From positions 186,001-250,000 of the forward strand of contig NZ_JAUDRZ010000008.1 of the NCBI RefSeq assembly GCF_030380735.1: DNA of 64,000 bases. The letters run 5' to 3'. How positions within the stretch are numbered: position 1 is the first letter of the stretch; every line of letters starts with the position of its first letter. The position numbers and the translations under genes are program-made. This document shows, piece by piece, positions 17,445-26,909 of the stretch. The stretch comes from Rhizobium sp. S152 (GTDB lineage: Bacteria > Pseudomonadota > Alphaproteobacteria > Rhizobiales > Rhizobiaceae). The notes beneath the pieces are model-generated. The model searched no databases and was not told the origin of the DNA. It saw nothing but the letters and a program-made list of their open reading frames with translations.

Positions 17445-18728
17445 CTAAGCGGCGTCCAGCGCCTGCACAAGATCGGCAACGAGATCATCGGGATGCTCGA
17501 TGCCGATCGACAGGCGTATGGTCGATTCCAGCACGCCGATCCGCTGGCGTACTTCCGCCGGGACCCCCGAATGCGTCATTGTCGCCGGGTGGCTTGCCAA
17601 TGATTCCGTGCCGCCGAGGCTCACCGCCAGCTTGAAGATCTGTAGCGCGTTGAGGAAGCGGAACGACGCCGGCTGCCCGCCCTTGATATCGAATGAGAAG
17701 GTCGATCCGGCACCGCTGCACTGTGCCGCGAAGGTGCGGCCAAGCGGCGAATCCTGGTCGTGATAGGGCAGGTAGTGGATCGCCTCGACCTTGGGATGAG
17801 ACCTTAGAAAATCGGCCACGGCTAACGCGTTGCTGTTGGAGCGTTCCATGCGGATTTGCAGCGTTTCCAGCGAACGTCCGAGCATCCAGCATGAGTGCGG
17901 GTCGAGCTGCGTGCCGATCGCGCCGCGCAGTGCCTTCACCGCCTTCATCACGGCCTTGCTTCCCATCGCCGCACCCGCGATCAGGTCGGAATGGCCGCCG
18001 ACATATTTCGTCAGCGAGTAGAGCGAGATGTCGGCGCCATGTTCGATCGGTCGCTGAAACACCGGCCCGAGCAGCGTGTTGTCGCAAGCGATGATCGGCC
18101 GGTGTCCCTGCTTCTCGCCGATCGCCTCGGCGATGCGCCGGATCATCGCCACGTCGACAAGGCTGTTGGTCGGATTGGCCGGGGTCTCGACAAGGATCAC
18201 CGAAACCCGCCCCTTGGCCATCGCCTCATCTGCCGCCGTCCGCACCGAGGCCTCGCTGACGCCATCCGCGAAGCCCACGGCGGAGACCCCGAGATTGAGG
18301 AATGTCTTCGCCAGCAGTGTCTCCGTGCCGCCGTAGAGCGGCTGCGAGTGCAGGACGGCATCGCCCGGCCGCACGAAGGCCAGCAGCGTCGTCGCGATCG
18401 CCGACATCCCCGAGGAAAACAGCGCACAGCTTTCCGTCCGCTCGTAGACCGCAAGCCGGTCCTCGACGATCTCGCTGTTGGGGTGGTTGAAGCGGGAATA
18501 GACGAGCCCGGCGCCCTGGCCGGCGGGCGGCTCGCGACGGCCTGAAACGTAATCGAAGAAATCGCGGCCGTCCTCGGCGGATTTGAACACGAAGGTCGAG
18601 GTCAGGAACACCGGCGGCTTTACCGCGCCTTCGGAGAGTTCGGGGTCGTAGCCGTAGTTCAGCATCTGCGTTTCAGGATGGAGCGCGTGGTTGCCGATAT
18701 GCGTCTTCGAGGGATGCGGGGCCGTCAT
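17445..18728 (-). CDS. Cystathionine gamma-synthase family PLP-dependent enzyme
   Basis: A 427-residue enzyme of the Cys/Met metabolism PLP family. The PLP-lysine motif is [19 protein letters not shown]. The substrate arginine and Tyr-Arg-Phe segment is [18 protein letters not shown], and the Asp of [14 protein letters not shown] contacts the cofactor. The C-terminal [19 protein letters not shown] is typical of the family. It would join or split sulfur-carbon bonds in methionine or cysteine synthesis; family members include gamma-synthases, gamma-lyases and O-acetylhomoserine sulfhydrylases, which cannot be told apart here. The start at 18728 has AGGAG eight bases upstream. No SAM riboswitch was recognised upstream. 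Confidence 0.88.
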   Translation of the reverse strand: MTAPHPSKTHIGNHALHPETQMLNYGYDPELSEGAVKPPVFLTSTFVFKSAEDGRDFFDYVSGRREPPAGQGAGLVYSRFNHPNSEIVEDRLAVYERTESCALFSSGMSAIATTLLAFVRPGDAVLHSQPLYGGTETLLAKTFLNLGVSAVGFADGVSEASVRTAADEAMAKGRVSVILVETPANPTNSLVDVAMIRRIAEAIGEKQGHRPIIACDNTLLGPVFQRPIEHGADISLYSLTKYVGGHSDLIAGAAMGSKAVMKAVKALRGAIGTQLDPHSCWMLGRSLETLQIRMERSNSNALAVADFLRSHPKVEAIHYLPYHDQDSPLGRTFAAQCSGAGSTFSFDIKGGQPASFRFLNALQIFKLAVSLGGTESLASHPATMTHSGVPAEVRQRIGVLESTIRLSIGIEHPDDLVADLVQALDAA

Positions 18729-19149
18729 TGTGGTCTCCTGTCGCGAGATGGGAATGTGCAAGCTACCTGAAAAGATGCTGCACGCCGTGGCGATTTCCAG
18801 CGTCCGGACGTGCGCCGGAGCGCTGCCAGTCCGCCGGATAACGGCGACAGGCGGATGGCCGGTTTCGGCACGAAAAGCAGCCGAAATGCCTGAAAAATTA
18901 GAAAACCCTTACCGTAGTTAACGGGTTGTTTACCACGTTCCGTGAAAGGTGCTGTTTGAGTAACGGCACCCTGCATTCCTTTTTTCAAGTCTCGCGTTTC
19001 GTTGGAATGCCGCCACGTCGTACAGGTTGAGGAAAGTCTAATTGACTACTCCTGCATGAACGATGCTCAGGTTTGCACTTCGGTGCGGCCGACGGAAAAG
19101 CCAATGATCGGCCCTGACGAGGGTTCGGACAGACGAAGCGAGCAAGAAG
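18729..19149. other. Divergent intergenic region between PLP enzyme and podJ
   Basis: This 421-bp gap separates two divergent genes and should hold both promoters. The only motif noted is TTAG-N7-TTAC at 18898-18912, a poor two-mismatch match to the CtrA box TTAA-N7-TTAA, in an AT-rich stretch. No convincing gene is seen in it. Confidence 0.4.
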
Positions 19150-22100
19150 ATGAACGGATCGCGATCAAATTCCCCACGGCATTCCGACAGGTCGTCTCTC
19201 GATGCGTTGAGCCGGACGATCGAAGGGCTGGAAGCGCGCATCGAAGGCCTGATAGGCAGCGGCCGCGACGAGCGCCTGCGTGCCGCCACGGTCGATCAGG
19301 ACGCGCCTGTCCGCAGCTACGCGACGCGCCCGGCGTCCCCGCCCGAACAGCGTCCCGATCCCTTCGCCGAAATTCGCCAGCGCCAGCGTTTGCTGGAGAC
19401 AAGCCGCGAGCGCCCCGTCGCACGCGAGTCGGCGCAGCCCGCTCGGGAGCAGGCTCCCTATGCTCGCCATCCGGTCGCTCAGCCCACCGCCGAGCGCCTT
19501 CCGCCGATGACCCGTCCCGCTGCGCCGCAGTCGGCCACCCAGCCTTCTCCGCGCCGACCGGCCGAAGACACGATGACCGAGATCGCCGAGGCGCTCGTCA
19601 ATCTCCGACAGGATCTGAAGCGTGACATCTCCGAAGGCGTGACGCGCGAGATGAACGCGCTGCGCACGGAGCTTCGCGACATCACTGCGAGCGCCGGCGA
19701 CCGTAATTTCGCCGACGACATCCGCGCCGACATGGGGCGCCTTTCCCAGAGCATCGACCAGCTTGCCGGTCGCTCGGCCGCGCCGGAGGCACAGGGCCTG
19801 CGTGGCGAGTTCGAGGAACTGCGCTCGCTGATGGACGGTCTGGCGCGTGAGGATTCGCTGCGCCACATCGAAAGCCGCTGGGATGGCTTCGAGAACCAGC
19901 TGCATGCGCTGGACACGGCCGGCCTGCAGGAAGAACTGGTGGCGCTCGCTTACCGGCTCGACGACATCAAGCGCCATATCGGCGGCATGGGCGAAAGCCC
20001 GGCCGTTCGCGCGCTGGAAGACAAGCTGATCTCGATCGCCACCGCGATGGAGCAGTTCGGCAGCATGATCCAGCCGCACGATCGGGCCATGTCAGAACAG
20101 TTTGCGGCGATGGATTCCCGCCTCGACGAAATCAGCCGCGCGATCGCCGCCACTGGCCGCGCCGCCGCTACCGGCGATCCGGCGATGATGCATCGTCTCG
20201 AAGGCCGCCTCAGCGCGCTTGCCGAGCAGATCGACCTGATGGGCAGCAGCGTCGCAAACCGCGCCGCACCCGCCGATGGCCTCGCGGACCGCCTGGAAGC
20301 GCTCACAATGCGCGTCGAGGAACTCGCCAATGCCGAGGCAACCTCGCGCCTCGACGAACGGCTGGAGCATCTCTCCTATCTCCTTGAACGCAGCCAGAAG
20401 GCCGCGCAGCAGCCGGAACTCACCGGCGCGCTTGCCGATATCTCGCGCAAGATCGATGCGCTGGAGAGCGGATCCGTCAACGACGCACTGGCCCAGCGCC
20501 TGGATTATCTCGCCCGCCGCATCGACGAGATGGATTTTCAGCCGCCGCAGCCCGTCGTATCGCATGTCGATGACGAGGCCTTCCGCCGCATCGAGGGCCA
20601 GCTCGGCGATATCGTCGCGCGCCTTGAGGAAAGCACGGCGGCGCCGGCAACCGACACGCGTGCCCTGAAAAGCCTCGAAGACCAGATCGCCAATCTCTCG
20701 GCCCTGATGAGCGAGCCGCGTCCCGTCGCCGAAATCCCGGCCGATCTCGATCGTCGCATGGGCGCCATCGAAGACTACATGGCGACCAGCGATGAATACA
20801 TCATCGAGGCCGCGCGGCAGGCCGCCGAGGCCGTCGTCGAAGCCTATAGCCGCAACGGCGCCTTCCAGACCGGCGCGCCTGCTGCCATCGACATGTCGGC
20901 CATGACGGCGCTTGCCGAGGACCTGCGTCACCTCGAAGAGCTGAGCCGCAGCGGCGAGGAGCGCACCCACAAGACCTTCCAGGCGCTGCACGAAACGCTC
21001 GTCCAGATCGCCGAGCGTCTGGACGACATGGAAACGCGCACCGCGCGCCCCCCGGCAAGAATGCCGGCTGCCGATTTCAACATCGATCCTTATGCGCTTG
21101 TCCCTGCCGAAAGCGAAGAGGATGAAAAGCCCGTTGCCTTCGGCACGCGCGGCACCGCCGCTGCACGGCCCGTCGAGGCGGCACCTGAAGCACCGGCTTC
21201 GGCGCCGGCGATGGCCGCGAGCGATACCAGCGCCATCGCCATCGAAGCCGCCACCAAGCCGGTCGCCGCCGCCAAGAACAGCCTGTTGCTCAGCCTCGGC
21301 CGCAAGCTGATGCCGGCCAAGAAGGCGAAACCGGAAGCCAAGGCCGGCGAGCGCACAGTCATCGATCCCGCGCCGTCCATCGATCCCGTCGATGTCATGC
21401 CGCCCGAAGCCGCCAACGAGCCGCTCGAGCCCGGCTCCGGCGCGCCTGATGTGAAGAAGATTCTCGAGCGTGTTCGCGCCAGCCAGAATGCGGCGCGCAC
21501 CAACGCCAAGCCGCAGACCGAGAACGAGCGCGCCGATTACATCGCCGCCGCCCGCCGCGCCGCGCAGGCGGCCGCCGTCGAGGCGGATCCGGCCGCGCGC
21601 ACCGTCTCCGCCAAAGGCGAGAAGAAGGCGAAGAACAAGGATGCGAAGGCCGGCCCGCTGTCGCGTTTCCGCCGTCCGATCCTGCTTGCCGTCGGCGCCG
21701 TGCTGCTGGCGATCATGGCCTTCCCGCTGGCCCGCACCTTGACGACTGGCGAGCCCGCGCCGGCACCGGAAGTCGCCGTGCAGACGCAGACGCCGAATAC
21801 GGCGTTGCCTCAAGACAGCGAAACCGCGCCCGAGGCAAACGACGCGGCGAATGTACCGGCTGCAGCCCCCGCCGCTCCGGTTGCAGAAACCCAGGCGCCG
21901 CCGGCAGAAGCGCCGGCTCAGGCCCAGCCTGATCATCTGACAGCCGCCACGCCGATGGACGGCGCCACCGCGACGCCATTTGCGCCCGCAGGCGCGCCGC
22001 AGGACACGTCGAACTTCGTTGCCAAGGACACCGCGCCCGTCGCCGCCGCGACCACGCCGGCTCCCGCGGCTGCGATCGTTGTTCCTGACGTGATCCAGCC

Positions 22101-22950
22101 GCAGTCGCTGGTCGAAGCCGCGAAAAACGGCGACCCGCTGGCGCTGTTTGAGATCGGTGCTCGCTACAGCGATGGCCGCGCCGGCGTCACCGCCGATCCG
22201 AAGCAGGCTGCAAGCTGGTATCAGCTTTCCGCCGACAAGGGCTTCGCGCCGGCCGAATATCGCCTCGGCAGCGTCTACGAGAAGGGCGTCGGCGTCGATC
22301 GCGATATCGCCAAGGCTAGGCAATACTACGAGCAGGCCGCCGATCAGGGCAATGCCAGCGCCATGCACAATCTCGCGGTTCTGCACGCCTCCGGCGCGCT
22401 CGGTCAGCAGGATTACTCTGCGGCGGCCAACTGGTTCACCAAGGCGGCCAATCTCGGCATCACCGACAGCCAGTTCAACCTCGCCATCCTTTGCGCACGC
22501 GGCAACGGCGTTCCGCAGGATCTGACAGAATCCTACAAGTGGTTCGCGATCGCCGCCAAGGGCGGCGACAAGGACGCTTCGCAGAAGCGCGACGAAGTCG
22601 CCAATGCGATGAAACCGGACCAGCTGGAAAAGGCCCGCGCCAAGGTCGATCTGTGGAAGGCCGAGCCGCAGGACAGCAAGGTCAATGCCGTGGATGTGCC
22701 GGACGAATGGGTCGGCACCGCCACTAAAACTTCGACCGTCGACATGAAGAAGGCGATCCGCAACATCCAGGCGATCCTGAACAACAACGGCTTCGACGCC
22801 GGCCAGCCGGATGGCGAGTTGGGAGCGAAGACGGTTGCAGCGATCAAGAGCTTCCAGAAGTCGATCGGCCAGGATGCCAACGGCAAGATCAACGACGAGA
22901 CCGTCAAGGCTCTGCTGGAACGCAACAGGGCGCCGGCCACCAAGGCCTGA
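19150..22950 (+). CDS. podJ: Polar organelle development / localisation factor PodJ homologue
   Basis: A 1266-residue protein with the layout of PodJ. A long coiled-coil-rich cytoplasmic part covers about residues 1-690, with many repeated LEDRLDEISR-like heptads. A low-complexity Ala/Pro/Lys linker follows, then one membrane helix near residues 839-860 (PILLAVGAVLLAIMAFPLA). An Ala/Pro-rich periplasmic linker leads to Sel1-like repeats (about 985-1140, with the AxxWYxxAAxxG signature). A C-terminal peptidoglycan-binding domain lies at about 1199-1258. In Caulobacter and Agrobacterium the protein marks a cell pole and organises growth and division. The gene is divergent from the PLP enzyme and ends in a GC hairpin at 22960-22984. 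Confidence 0.9.
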   Translation: MNGSRSNSPRHSDRSSLDALSRTIEGLEARIEGLIGSGRDERLRAATVDQDAPVRSYATRPASPPEQRPDPFAEIRQRQRLLETSRERPVARESAQPAREQAPYARHPVAQPTAERLPPMTRPAAPQSATQPSPRRPAEDTMTEIAEALVNLRQDLKRDISEGVTREMNALRTELRDITASAGDRNFADDIRADMGRLSQSIDQLAGRSAAPEAQGLRGEFEELRSLMDGLAREDSLRHIESRWDGFENQLHALDTAGLQEELVALAYRLDDIKRHIGGMGESPAVRALEDKLISIATAMEQFGSMIQPHDRAMSEQFAAMDSRLDEISRAIAATGRAAATGDPAMMHRLEGRLSALAEQIDLMGSSVANRAAPADGLADRLEALTMRVEELANAEATSRLDERLEHLSYLLERSQKAAQQPELTGALADISRKIDALESGSVNDALAQRLDYLARRIDEMDFQPPQPVVSHVDDEAFRRIEGQLGDIVARLEESTAAPATDTRALKSLEDQIANLSALMSEPRPVAEIPADLDRRMGAIEDYMATSDEYIIEAARQAAEAVVEAYSRNGAFQTGAPAAIDMSAMTALAEDLRHLEELSRSGEERTHKTFQALHETLVQIAERLDDMETRTARPPARMPAADFNIDPYALVPAESEEDEKPVAFGTRGTAAARPVEAAPEAPASAPAMAASDTSAIAIEAATKPVAAAKNSLLLSLGRKLMPAKKAKPEAKAGERTVIDPAPSIDPVDVMPPEAANEPLEPGSGAPDVKKILERVRASQNAARTNAKPQTENERADYIAAARRAAQAAAVEADPAARTVSAKGEKKAKNKDAKAGPLSRFRRPILLAVGAVLLAIMAFPLARTLTTGEPAPAPEVAVQTQTPNTALPQDSETAPEANDAANVPAAAPAAPVAETQAPPAEAPAQAQPDHLTAATPMDGATATPFAPAGAPQDTSNFVAKDTAPVAAATTPAPAAAIVVPDVIQPQSLVEAAKNGDPLALFEIGARYSDGRAGVTADPKQAASWYQLSADKGFAPAEYRLGSVYEKGVGVDRDIAKARQYYEQAADQGNASAMHNLAVLHASGALGQQDYSAAANWFTKAANLGITDSQFNLAILCARGNGVPQDLTESYKWFAIAAKGGDKDASQKRDEVANAMKPDQLEKARAKVDLWKAEPQDSKVNAVDVPDEWVGTATKTSTVDMKKAIRNIQAILNNNGFDAGQPDGELGAKTVAAIKSFQKSIGQDANGKINDETVKALLERNRAPATKA

Positions 22951-22959
22951 CGCGAAATG

Positions 22960-22984
22960 GCGCCGCAAGGTTTCGATGCGGCGC
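22960..22984 (+). terminator. Terminator-like hairpin after podJ
   Basis: GCGCCGC (22960-22966) pairs with GCGGCGC (22978-22984) across an 11-nt loop, beginning 10 bp after the podJ stop. There is no clear T-run, so termination is plausible rather than certain. Confidence 0.5.
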
Positions 22985-23189
22985 TGTATCCTGTCTCTGT
23001 CGAAATCCGCGAGCCGCGCCGAAAAAGTATAATCGGCGGTTGAGCTGTATGTGTCCCGCCGGACTCAAGAGCAATATTTTGCACGCGATGATCTAAATAT
23101 TCCTAAAACGCTATTCACAAACTATTTCGACTGTGATTCTCCTTAATTCATAAGTGAAAAGCGTATTGTGATTCGTAAAAGTCTTTGAT

Positions 23190-23204
23190 GCTAAATGATT
23201 TAGC
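23190..23204. promoter_or_regulatory. Perfect palindrome next to the ribosome binding site of a small gene
   Basis: GCTAAAT and ATTTAGC flank a single G, giving a 15-bp inverted repeat. It ends directly before the GGAG ribosome binding site of the small gene at 23217. It may be a repressor operator or a short mRNA hairpin that masks the site. Confidence 0.45.
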
Positions 23205-23216
23205 GGAGATTGAGCC

Positions 23217-23432
23217 ATGCAGCTTGATATTGAAAGCTGGGCGCTGACGCGCGCTCACAATATAGTTCTGAACGAAGGACTAAGCCTTGCCAAGGCGGCG
23301 CAGGATCTCGATAGAAAACGCTCTCGTTCACTCGTCTATGAGCTGCGGAAGGTGATAGCCGCTGCCATTCTCGAAGCGCACGCCGCGTCGGCGAAATCCG
23401 AGAATACGCATTTCATGGCGCGGGAGGGGTAA
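23217..23432 (+). CDS. Small hypothetical protein, 71 residues
   Basis: A short soluble helical protein. The segment LSLAKAAQDLDRKRSRSLVYELRKVIAAAI could form two basic helices in the manner of a helix-turn-helix, but no family was recognised. A CGGAG ribosome binding site lies 8 bases before the ATG. The AT-rich upstream region contains a perfect palindrome at 23190-23204. The small size, basic helices and position beside cspA hint at a regulatory role; that is only a guess. Confidence 0.6.
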   Translation: MQLDIESWALTRAHNIVLNEGLSLAKAAQDLDRKRSRSLVYELRKVIAAAILEAHAASAKSENTHFMAREG

Positions 23433-23704
23433 CCTATTCCGTGCATAAATGGCTGCGCACGGGGCGTCGTCCGCATGGCGGCGTCCGGTGTTGCTCAGCT
23501 GTTGTTCAGCCCATATCACGCAGCTTGACTTGATGCCTTGCCACGAACACATTTGTTGCATACAAGGCAAGCATCGATCTTGCTAGATGGACTTTCTTGC
23601 GGCCATTCGTGCCGTTCCTGGCGAACTTCCTCCAAAATCGGTTTCATCGCGTTTCGATTTGCGTCGGAGCGTAACTTCTATGTACGATTTATAAGGATAT
23701 CGTC

Positions 23705-23914
23705 ATGAGCACTGGTACTGTTAAGTGGTTCAACGCAACCAAGGGCTACGGCTTCATTCAGCCTGACGACGGCTCGGCCGACGTTTTCGTTCACATCTCC
23801 GCTGTTGAGCGCGCCGGCATGCGCGAACTCACGGACGGCCAGAAGCTGTCCTACGAGCTCGTTGCCGACAAGCGTTCGGGCAAGATGTCTGCGGATCGCC
23901 TGCAGGCTGCCTAA
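23705..23914 (+). CDS. cspA: Cold-shock domain protein CspA
   Basis: A 69-residue single cold-shock domain. The RNA-binding motifs are clear: RNP1 as KGYGFIQ and RNP2 as VFVHIS. It would bind single-stranded nucleic acid as an RNA chaperone. The open upstream region of 272 bp ends in an AAGGATAT ribosome binding site. It contains CTTGAC at 23524-23529, a good rhizobial -35 box, although the -10 region is poor. If that promoter is used, the mRNA carries a leader well over 100 nt, as in many cold-shock genes. A strong terminator follows at 23942. Confidence 0.95.
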   Translation: MSTGTVKWFNATKGYGFIQPDDGSADVFVHISAVERAGMRELTDGQKLSYELVADKRSGKMSADRLQAA

Positions 23915-23941
23915 GTCTTCAAGGCTTGAAAAGACTATCGG

Positions 23942-23968
23942 AAAGGCCGGGTTCTCCCGGCCTTTTTT
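23942..23968 (+). terminator. Rho-independent terminator of cspA
   Basis: AAAGGCCGGG (23942-23951) pairs perfectly with CCCGGCCTTT (23956-23965) around TTCT, and more T residues follow. The hairpin starts 28 bp after the cspA stop. Confidence 0.9.
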
Positions 23969-23990
23969 CGTTTCCCGGTCCTTCTTCGTT

Positions 23991-24686
23991 TCAATGTGCA
24001 AGCGCGAAATCGACGGCCGCCAAGGCGTGGATCTCGGTGGTATCGAACAGCGGCACCGTGCTGTCTTCCGCGCCGACCAGAAGCATGATCTCGGTGCAGC
24101 CGAGGATGATGGCCTCGGCGCCTCTTTCAACCAGCCGCTTCATCACCGCCCGATAGGCCTGGCGCGACGCGTCGCTGACGATGCCGGCAACGAGTTCGGT
24201 GTAAATAATCCTGTGTACCGTCGCTCGGTCTTCGTCATCAGGGATCAGCACGTCGAGCCCGAATGTCTCGCGCAGTCGACCGGTATAGAAATCCTGCTCC
24301 ATCGTGAAGGCGGTGCCGAGCAGCCCGATCCGCTGAAAGCCCGCCTCGCGAATCTTTTCAGCGGTCGGGTCGGCGATGTGCAGCAACGGTATCGCCACGC
24401 CCTTTTCAACATCGGCGGCGAGCTTGTGCATGGTGTTCGTGCAGATGACGAGGAAATCCGCACCGCCGCGCTCCAGGTTGCGGGCTGCCGCCACCATCTC
24501 CTCGCGAAGCGCATCCCAATCACCGTCGTGCTGCAGCTTCTCGATCTCTCCGAAATCCATCGACCACATGATGCTACGCGCCGAATGCACACCGCCGAGC
24601 CGTTGGCGAACCTGCTCGTTGACGATCCGGTAATATTCGGAAGAGCTCTCCCAGCTCATTCCGCCGATGAAACCGATTGTCTTCAT
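23991..24686 (-). CDS. Aspartate/glutamate racemase family protein
   Basis: A 231-residue cofactor-independent racemase-like protein. It starts with the family signature MKTIGFIGGMSWESSSEYYR. Both catalytic cysteines are present, in LVICTNTMHKLA and IILGCTEIMLL. Proteins with this profile are usually annotated as aspartate racemases (YgeA-like); D-amino-acid specificity cannot be read from sequence. The gene is convergent with cspA, whose terminator lies between them. It sits on the same strand as the MFS gene, 267 bp downstream of it. The gap between those two genes holds nothing convincing. Confidence 0.9.
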   Translation of the reverse strand: MKTIGFIGGMSWESSSEYYRIVNEQVRQRLGGVHSARSIMWSMDFGEIEKLQHDGDWDALREEMVAAARNLERGGADFLVICTNTMHKLAADVEKGVAIPLLHIADPTAEKIREAGFQRIGLLGTAFTMEQDFYTGRLRETFGLDVLIPDDEDRATVHRIIYTELVAGIVSDASRQAYRAVMKRLVERGAEAIILGCTEIMLLVGAEDSTVPLFDTTEIHALAAVDFALAH

Positions 24687-24953
24687 GTTCTAAAAGCCTC
24701 AGCTGGCGATGGATCGTGCACGCGGATCGAGCGTGATTTTCGACAGCGCTTACCGGGGCACGCCGGTATCCGCTGGACGACGACAGGATCGGTCGCGCAT
24801 TTCTGCGCCAGATAACCTCGCTGGAAATATGCTCAATCTAAAGCCTTGCCCCATGCTTCGCAACCGACGCGACGCAGGAGCAATTGCTCTTGCAGAGCGA
24901 CGATATCGCAGCAGACGCTGTTGCCAGCTGGCGCTCGCCTTGAGGTCCGAGTC

Positions 24954-26180
24954 TTACTCGGCACCGCCAGTGCAAGCGGTCGCGCTAATGCCGCTGGCCC
25001 GCCGGTCGGCCCTGAGACCGAAGAGACCTGCCAAGGTCACGGCGATGATGGCGACGGCATAGATATCCGTCGTCATCTGGTAGCCGAGGCTCCTTGCAAG
25101 AAATCCGGCAAGGATCGCCGGCAGGCTGAAGGCGAGGTAGCTCTGGATGTAGAAGGCGGATAGCAGTTCCGCCCGCTCGTCGGCCTTGGCGAGCGGCATG
25201 ATGGTGCCGAGCGTGCCGAGAAAGTTGGTGCCGAAACCGACGCCGGCGAGAAGCGTGCCAGCAATCATCAGCAGCACGCTGGCAAGATGCACGCCCGCGA
25301 CAACGGTCAGGATGCCGAGCGTCGTCGCCGCCGTGCCAAAGGTGATGTTCGCGAGGCTCGACTTGCCGCGCCTGAGAAAGACCGACACCGCGCCCGCAAA
25401 CATCAGCGCCGTCACCACGGATCCACCTGTCAGCGGCGCGCGGCTGCCCGTTGTGCTGGCGACCAGCGAGGGAACGAGCGAAAGATAGAAGCTGCCCATC
25501 GCCCAGTTGGCGATGTTGACGGGTGTCACCAGCGCCAGCGGCCGCCGCACCTGCGGCGGGATCGCGATGCGCGGTTTCAACGAGGCCCAAACGCCCTCGC
25601 GCGTGCCGCCGGTTTCGTCGATGCTCCAGACAAGCGCGGCCTGGATAACGAAGGCAACAAGCAGGACCGCATAGGCAAGGTGCAGGGGAAACGGTCCGTA
25701 CTGGATCAGCGCGCTGGTACCGATGGCGCCGAAGCCCATGCCGAGCAGCGGCGCGATCGAATTGACGATCTGCCCCTTCGCCCGGTCGACGTCCACCAGT
25801 GCGGCACCGATCGAGGCGCCTGCGACCCCTGTAGCAAGCCCCTGGACGATGCGTGCGACAACCAGCCAGTTGGCATCGGCAGCGATCACGAAGAGTGACA
25901 TGGCAATGATCTCCATCACCAGCGCGAGAAAGATCACCGGCTTTCGTCCGAGATGGTCGGAGATCGAGCCGGCCACCAGCAGCGCGCCGAGCAATGCGAA
26001 GGAATAGACCGCGAAGATCACGGTGATGAAGACGGGGGTCACCGCGAAACTCTCCTGGTATATCCGGTAGAGCGGTGTCGGTGCCGCGGATGCGCCGAAA
26101 AAGGTCGCGAGCGTGACGGCGTGGAAGCCAATCGGATTGCCGGGTGTCGCGCTCGCGCTGGATTTCGGATCCGAAAGCAT
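24954..26180 (-). CDS. MFS family transporter
   Basis: A 408-residue major facilitator with about 12 membrane helices. The loop 2-3 motif reads GSISDHLGRKPVIFLALVME, the classic MFS motif A. The profile is that of a drug or metabolite exporter. It is divergent from a TetR-type regulator, with a perfect 19-bp palindrome between them, which argues that it is an efflux pump under local repression. TAGGAG lies 9 bases before the ATG. The substrate is unknown. Confidence 0.92.
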   Translation of the reverse strand: MLSDPKSSASATPGNPIGFHAVTLATFFGASAAPTPLYRIYQESFAVTPVFITVIFAVYSFALLGALLVAGSISDHLGRKPVIFLALVMEIIAMSLFVIAADANWLVVARIVQGLATGVAGASIGAALVDVDRAKGQIVNSIAPLLGMGFGAIGTSALIQYGPFPLHLAYAVLLVAFVIQAALVWSIDETGGTREGVWASLKPRIAIPPQVRRPLALVTPVNIANWAMGSFYLSLVPSLVASTTGSRAPLTGGSVVTALMFAGAVSVFLRRGKSSLANITFGTAATTLGILTVVAGVHLASVLLMIAGTLLAGVGFGTNFLGTLGTIMPLAKADERAELLSAFYIQSYLAFSLPAILAGFLARSLGYQMTTDIYAVAIIAVTLAGLFGLRADRRASGISATACTGGAE

Positions 26181-26239
26181 CTATATACTCCTAAAAGCTA
26201 AATTATTGCGTTTGTCCGTTATAGAGATACGCGACACTA

Positions 26240-26258
26240 AACGCAAATTATTTGCGTT
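26240..26258. promoter_or_regulatory. TetR-type operator in the MFS/TetR divergent promoter
   Basis: AACGCAAAT (26240-26248) and ATTTGCGTT (26250-26258) form a perfect inverted repeat around one T. A second, degenerate half-site (AAATTATTGCGTTT) lies at about 26200-26213, nearer the transporter start. Size, symmetry and position fit a TetR-family operator controlling both genes. Confidence 0.72.
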
Positions 26259-26309
26259 AATGGTTCTGTGAACTATTTTGAACTGTGGCTAGGGAGGTCG
26301 GACAAAGAC

Positions 26310-26909
26310 ATGGCAGTGAAGGAAGGCCTCCGGCCCGGGGGCAGAAGTGCAAGGGTCCAGGCATCGGTCCACAAGGCCGTGCGTGATCTGTTGCGGACCG
26401 TGGACCGTTCCGAAGTCACCATCCCGCTGATTGCCGGCGAGGCCGGTGTGACGCCATCCACCATCTATCGCCGTTGGGGTGATCTGCAGGAGCTGCTGGC
26501 CGACGTGGCGGTCGAGCGGCTGCGGCCCGACATGCTGCCGGTGGAAACGGGCAGCGGCGCCGGCGATCTCGAAGCCTGGGCCGAGCAATATGCCGAAGAG
26601 ATGTCGTCAGGTATCGGCCGCGAGATGATGCGCGATGTGCTGGCGGCGCAGGACACCGTTAACCCCTGCAAATGCTTCGAATTCACCCGGCAGCAACTGG
26701 AGCTGATCGGCGAGCGTGCCCGTGCGCGCGGCGAGAGTTTTCCTGATATCGATGTGGTCATGGACAAGGTCGTCGCTCCCATCGTCTATCGCATCCTTTT
26801 CGGCGAAGCGCCGACGCTCGATCATGTGCGCGGGCTGGTACGTGACGCGATGGCCTGCGATGTCGAGCTTACTCCGCTGCGGCCCGTTTCTGCGCAGAAA
26901 TCTGGGTGA
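26310..26909 (+). CDS. TetR/AcrR family transcriptional regulator
   Basis: A 199-residue regulator with an N-terminal helix-turn-helix. The recognition part reads VTIPLIAGEAGVTPSTIYRRWGD (about residues 37-59), followed by a TetR C-terminal ligand domain. The ATG at 26310 was chosen; an upstream GTG at 26268 would add 14 residues and has no good ribosome binding site. It is divergent from an MFS transporter and probably represses it and itself through the palindrome at 26240-26258. Its 3' end overlaps the 3' end of the convergent hybrid kinase gene by 41 bp. Confidence 0.9.
   Translation: MAVKEGLRPGGRSARVQASVHKAVRDLLRTVDRSEVTIPLIAGEAGVTPSTIYRRWGDLQELLADVAVERLRPDMLPVETGSGAGDLEAWAEQYAEEMSSGIGREMMRDVLAAQDTVNPCKCFEFTRQQLELIGERARARGESFPDIDVVMDKVVAPIVYRILFGEAPTLDHVRGLVRDAMACDVELTPLRPVSAQKSG

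Noticed and set aside
18729..18990. Possible SAM-II riboswitch before the sulfur-amino-acid PLP enzyme
   Set aside because: The leader was read on the minus strand and lacks the conserved SAM-II core.
20092..22968. Minus-strand 958-codon frame opposite podJ
   Set aside because: It is an antisense shadow caused by GC bias; the Arg/Gly/Leu-rich product has no domain.
24709..25062. Plus-strand frame in the racemase-MFS gap
   Set aside because: It overlaps the 3' end of the MFS gene, lacks a ribosome binding site and looks random.
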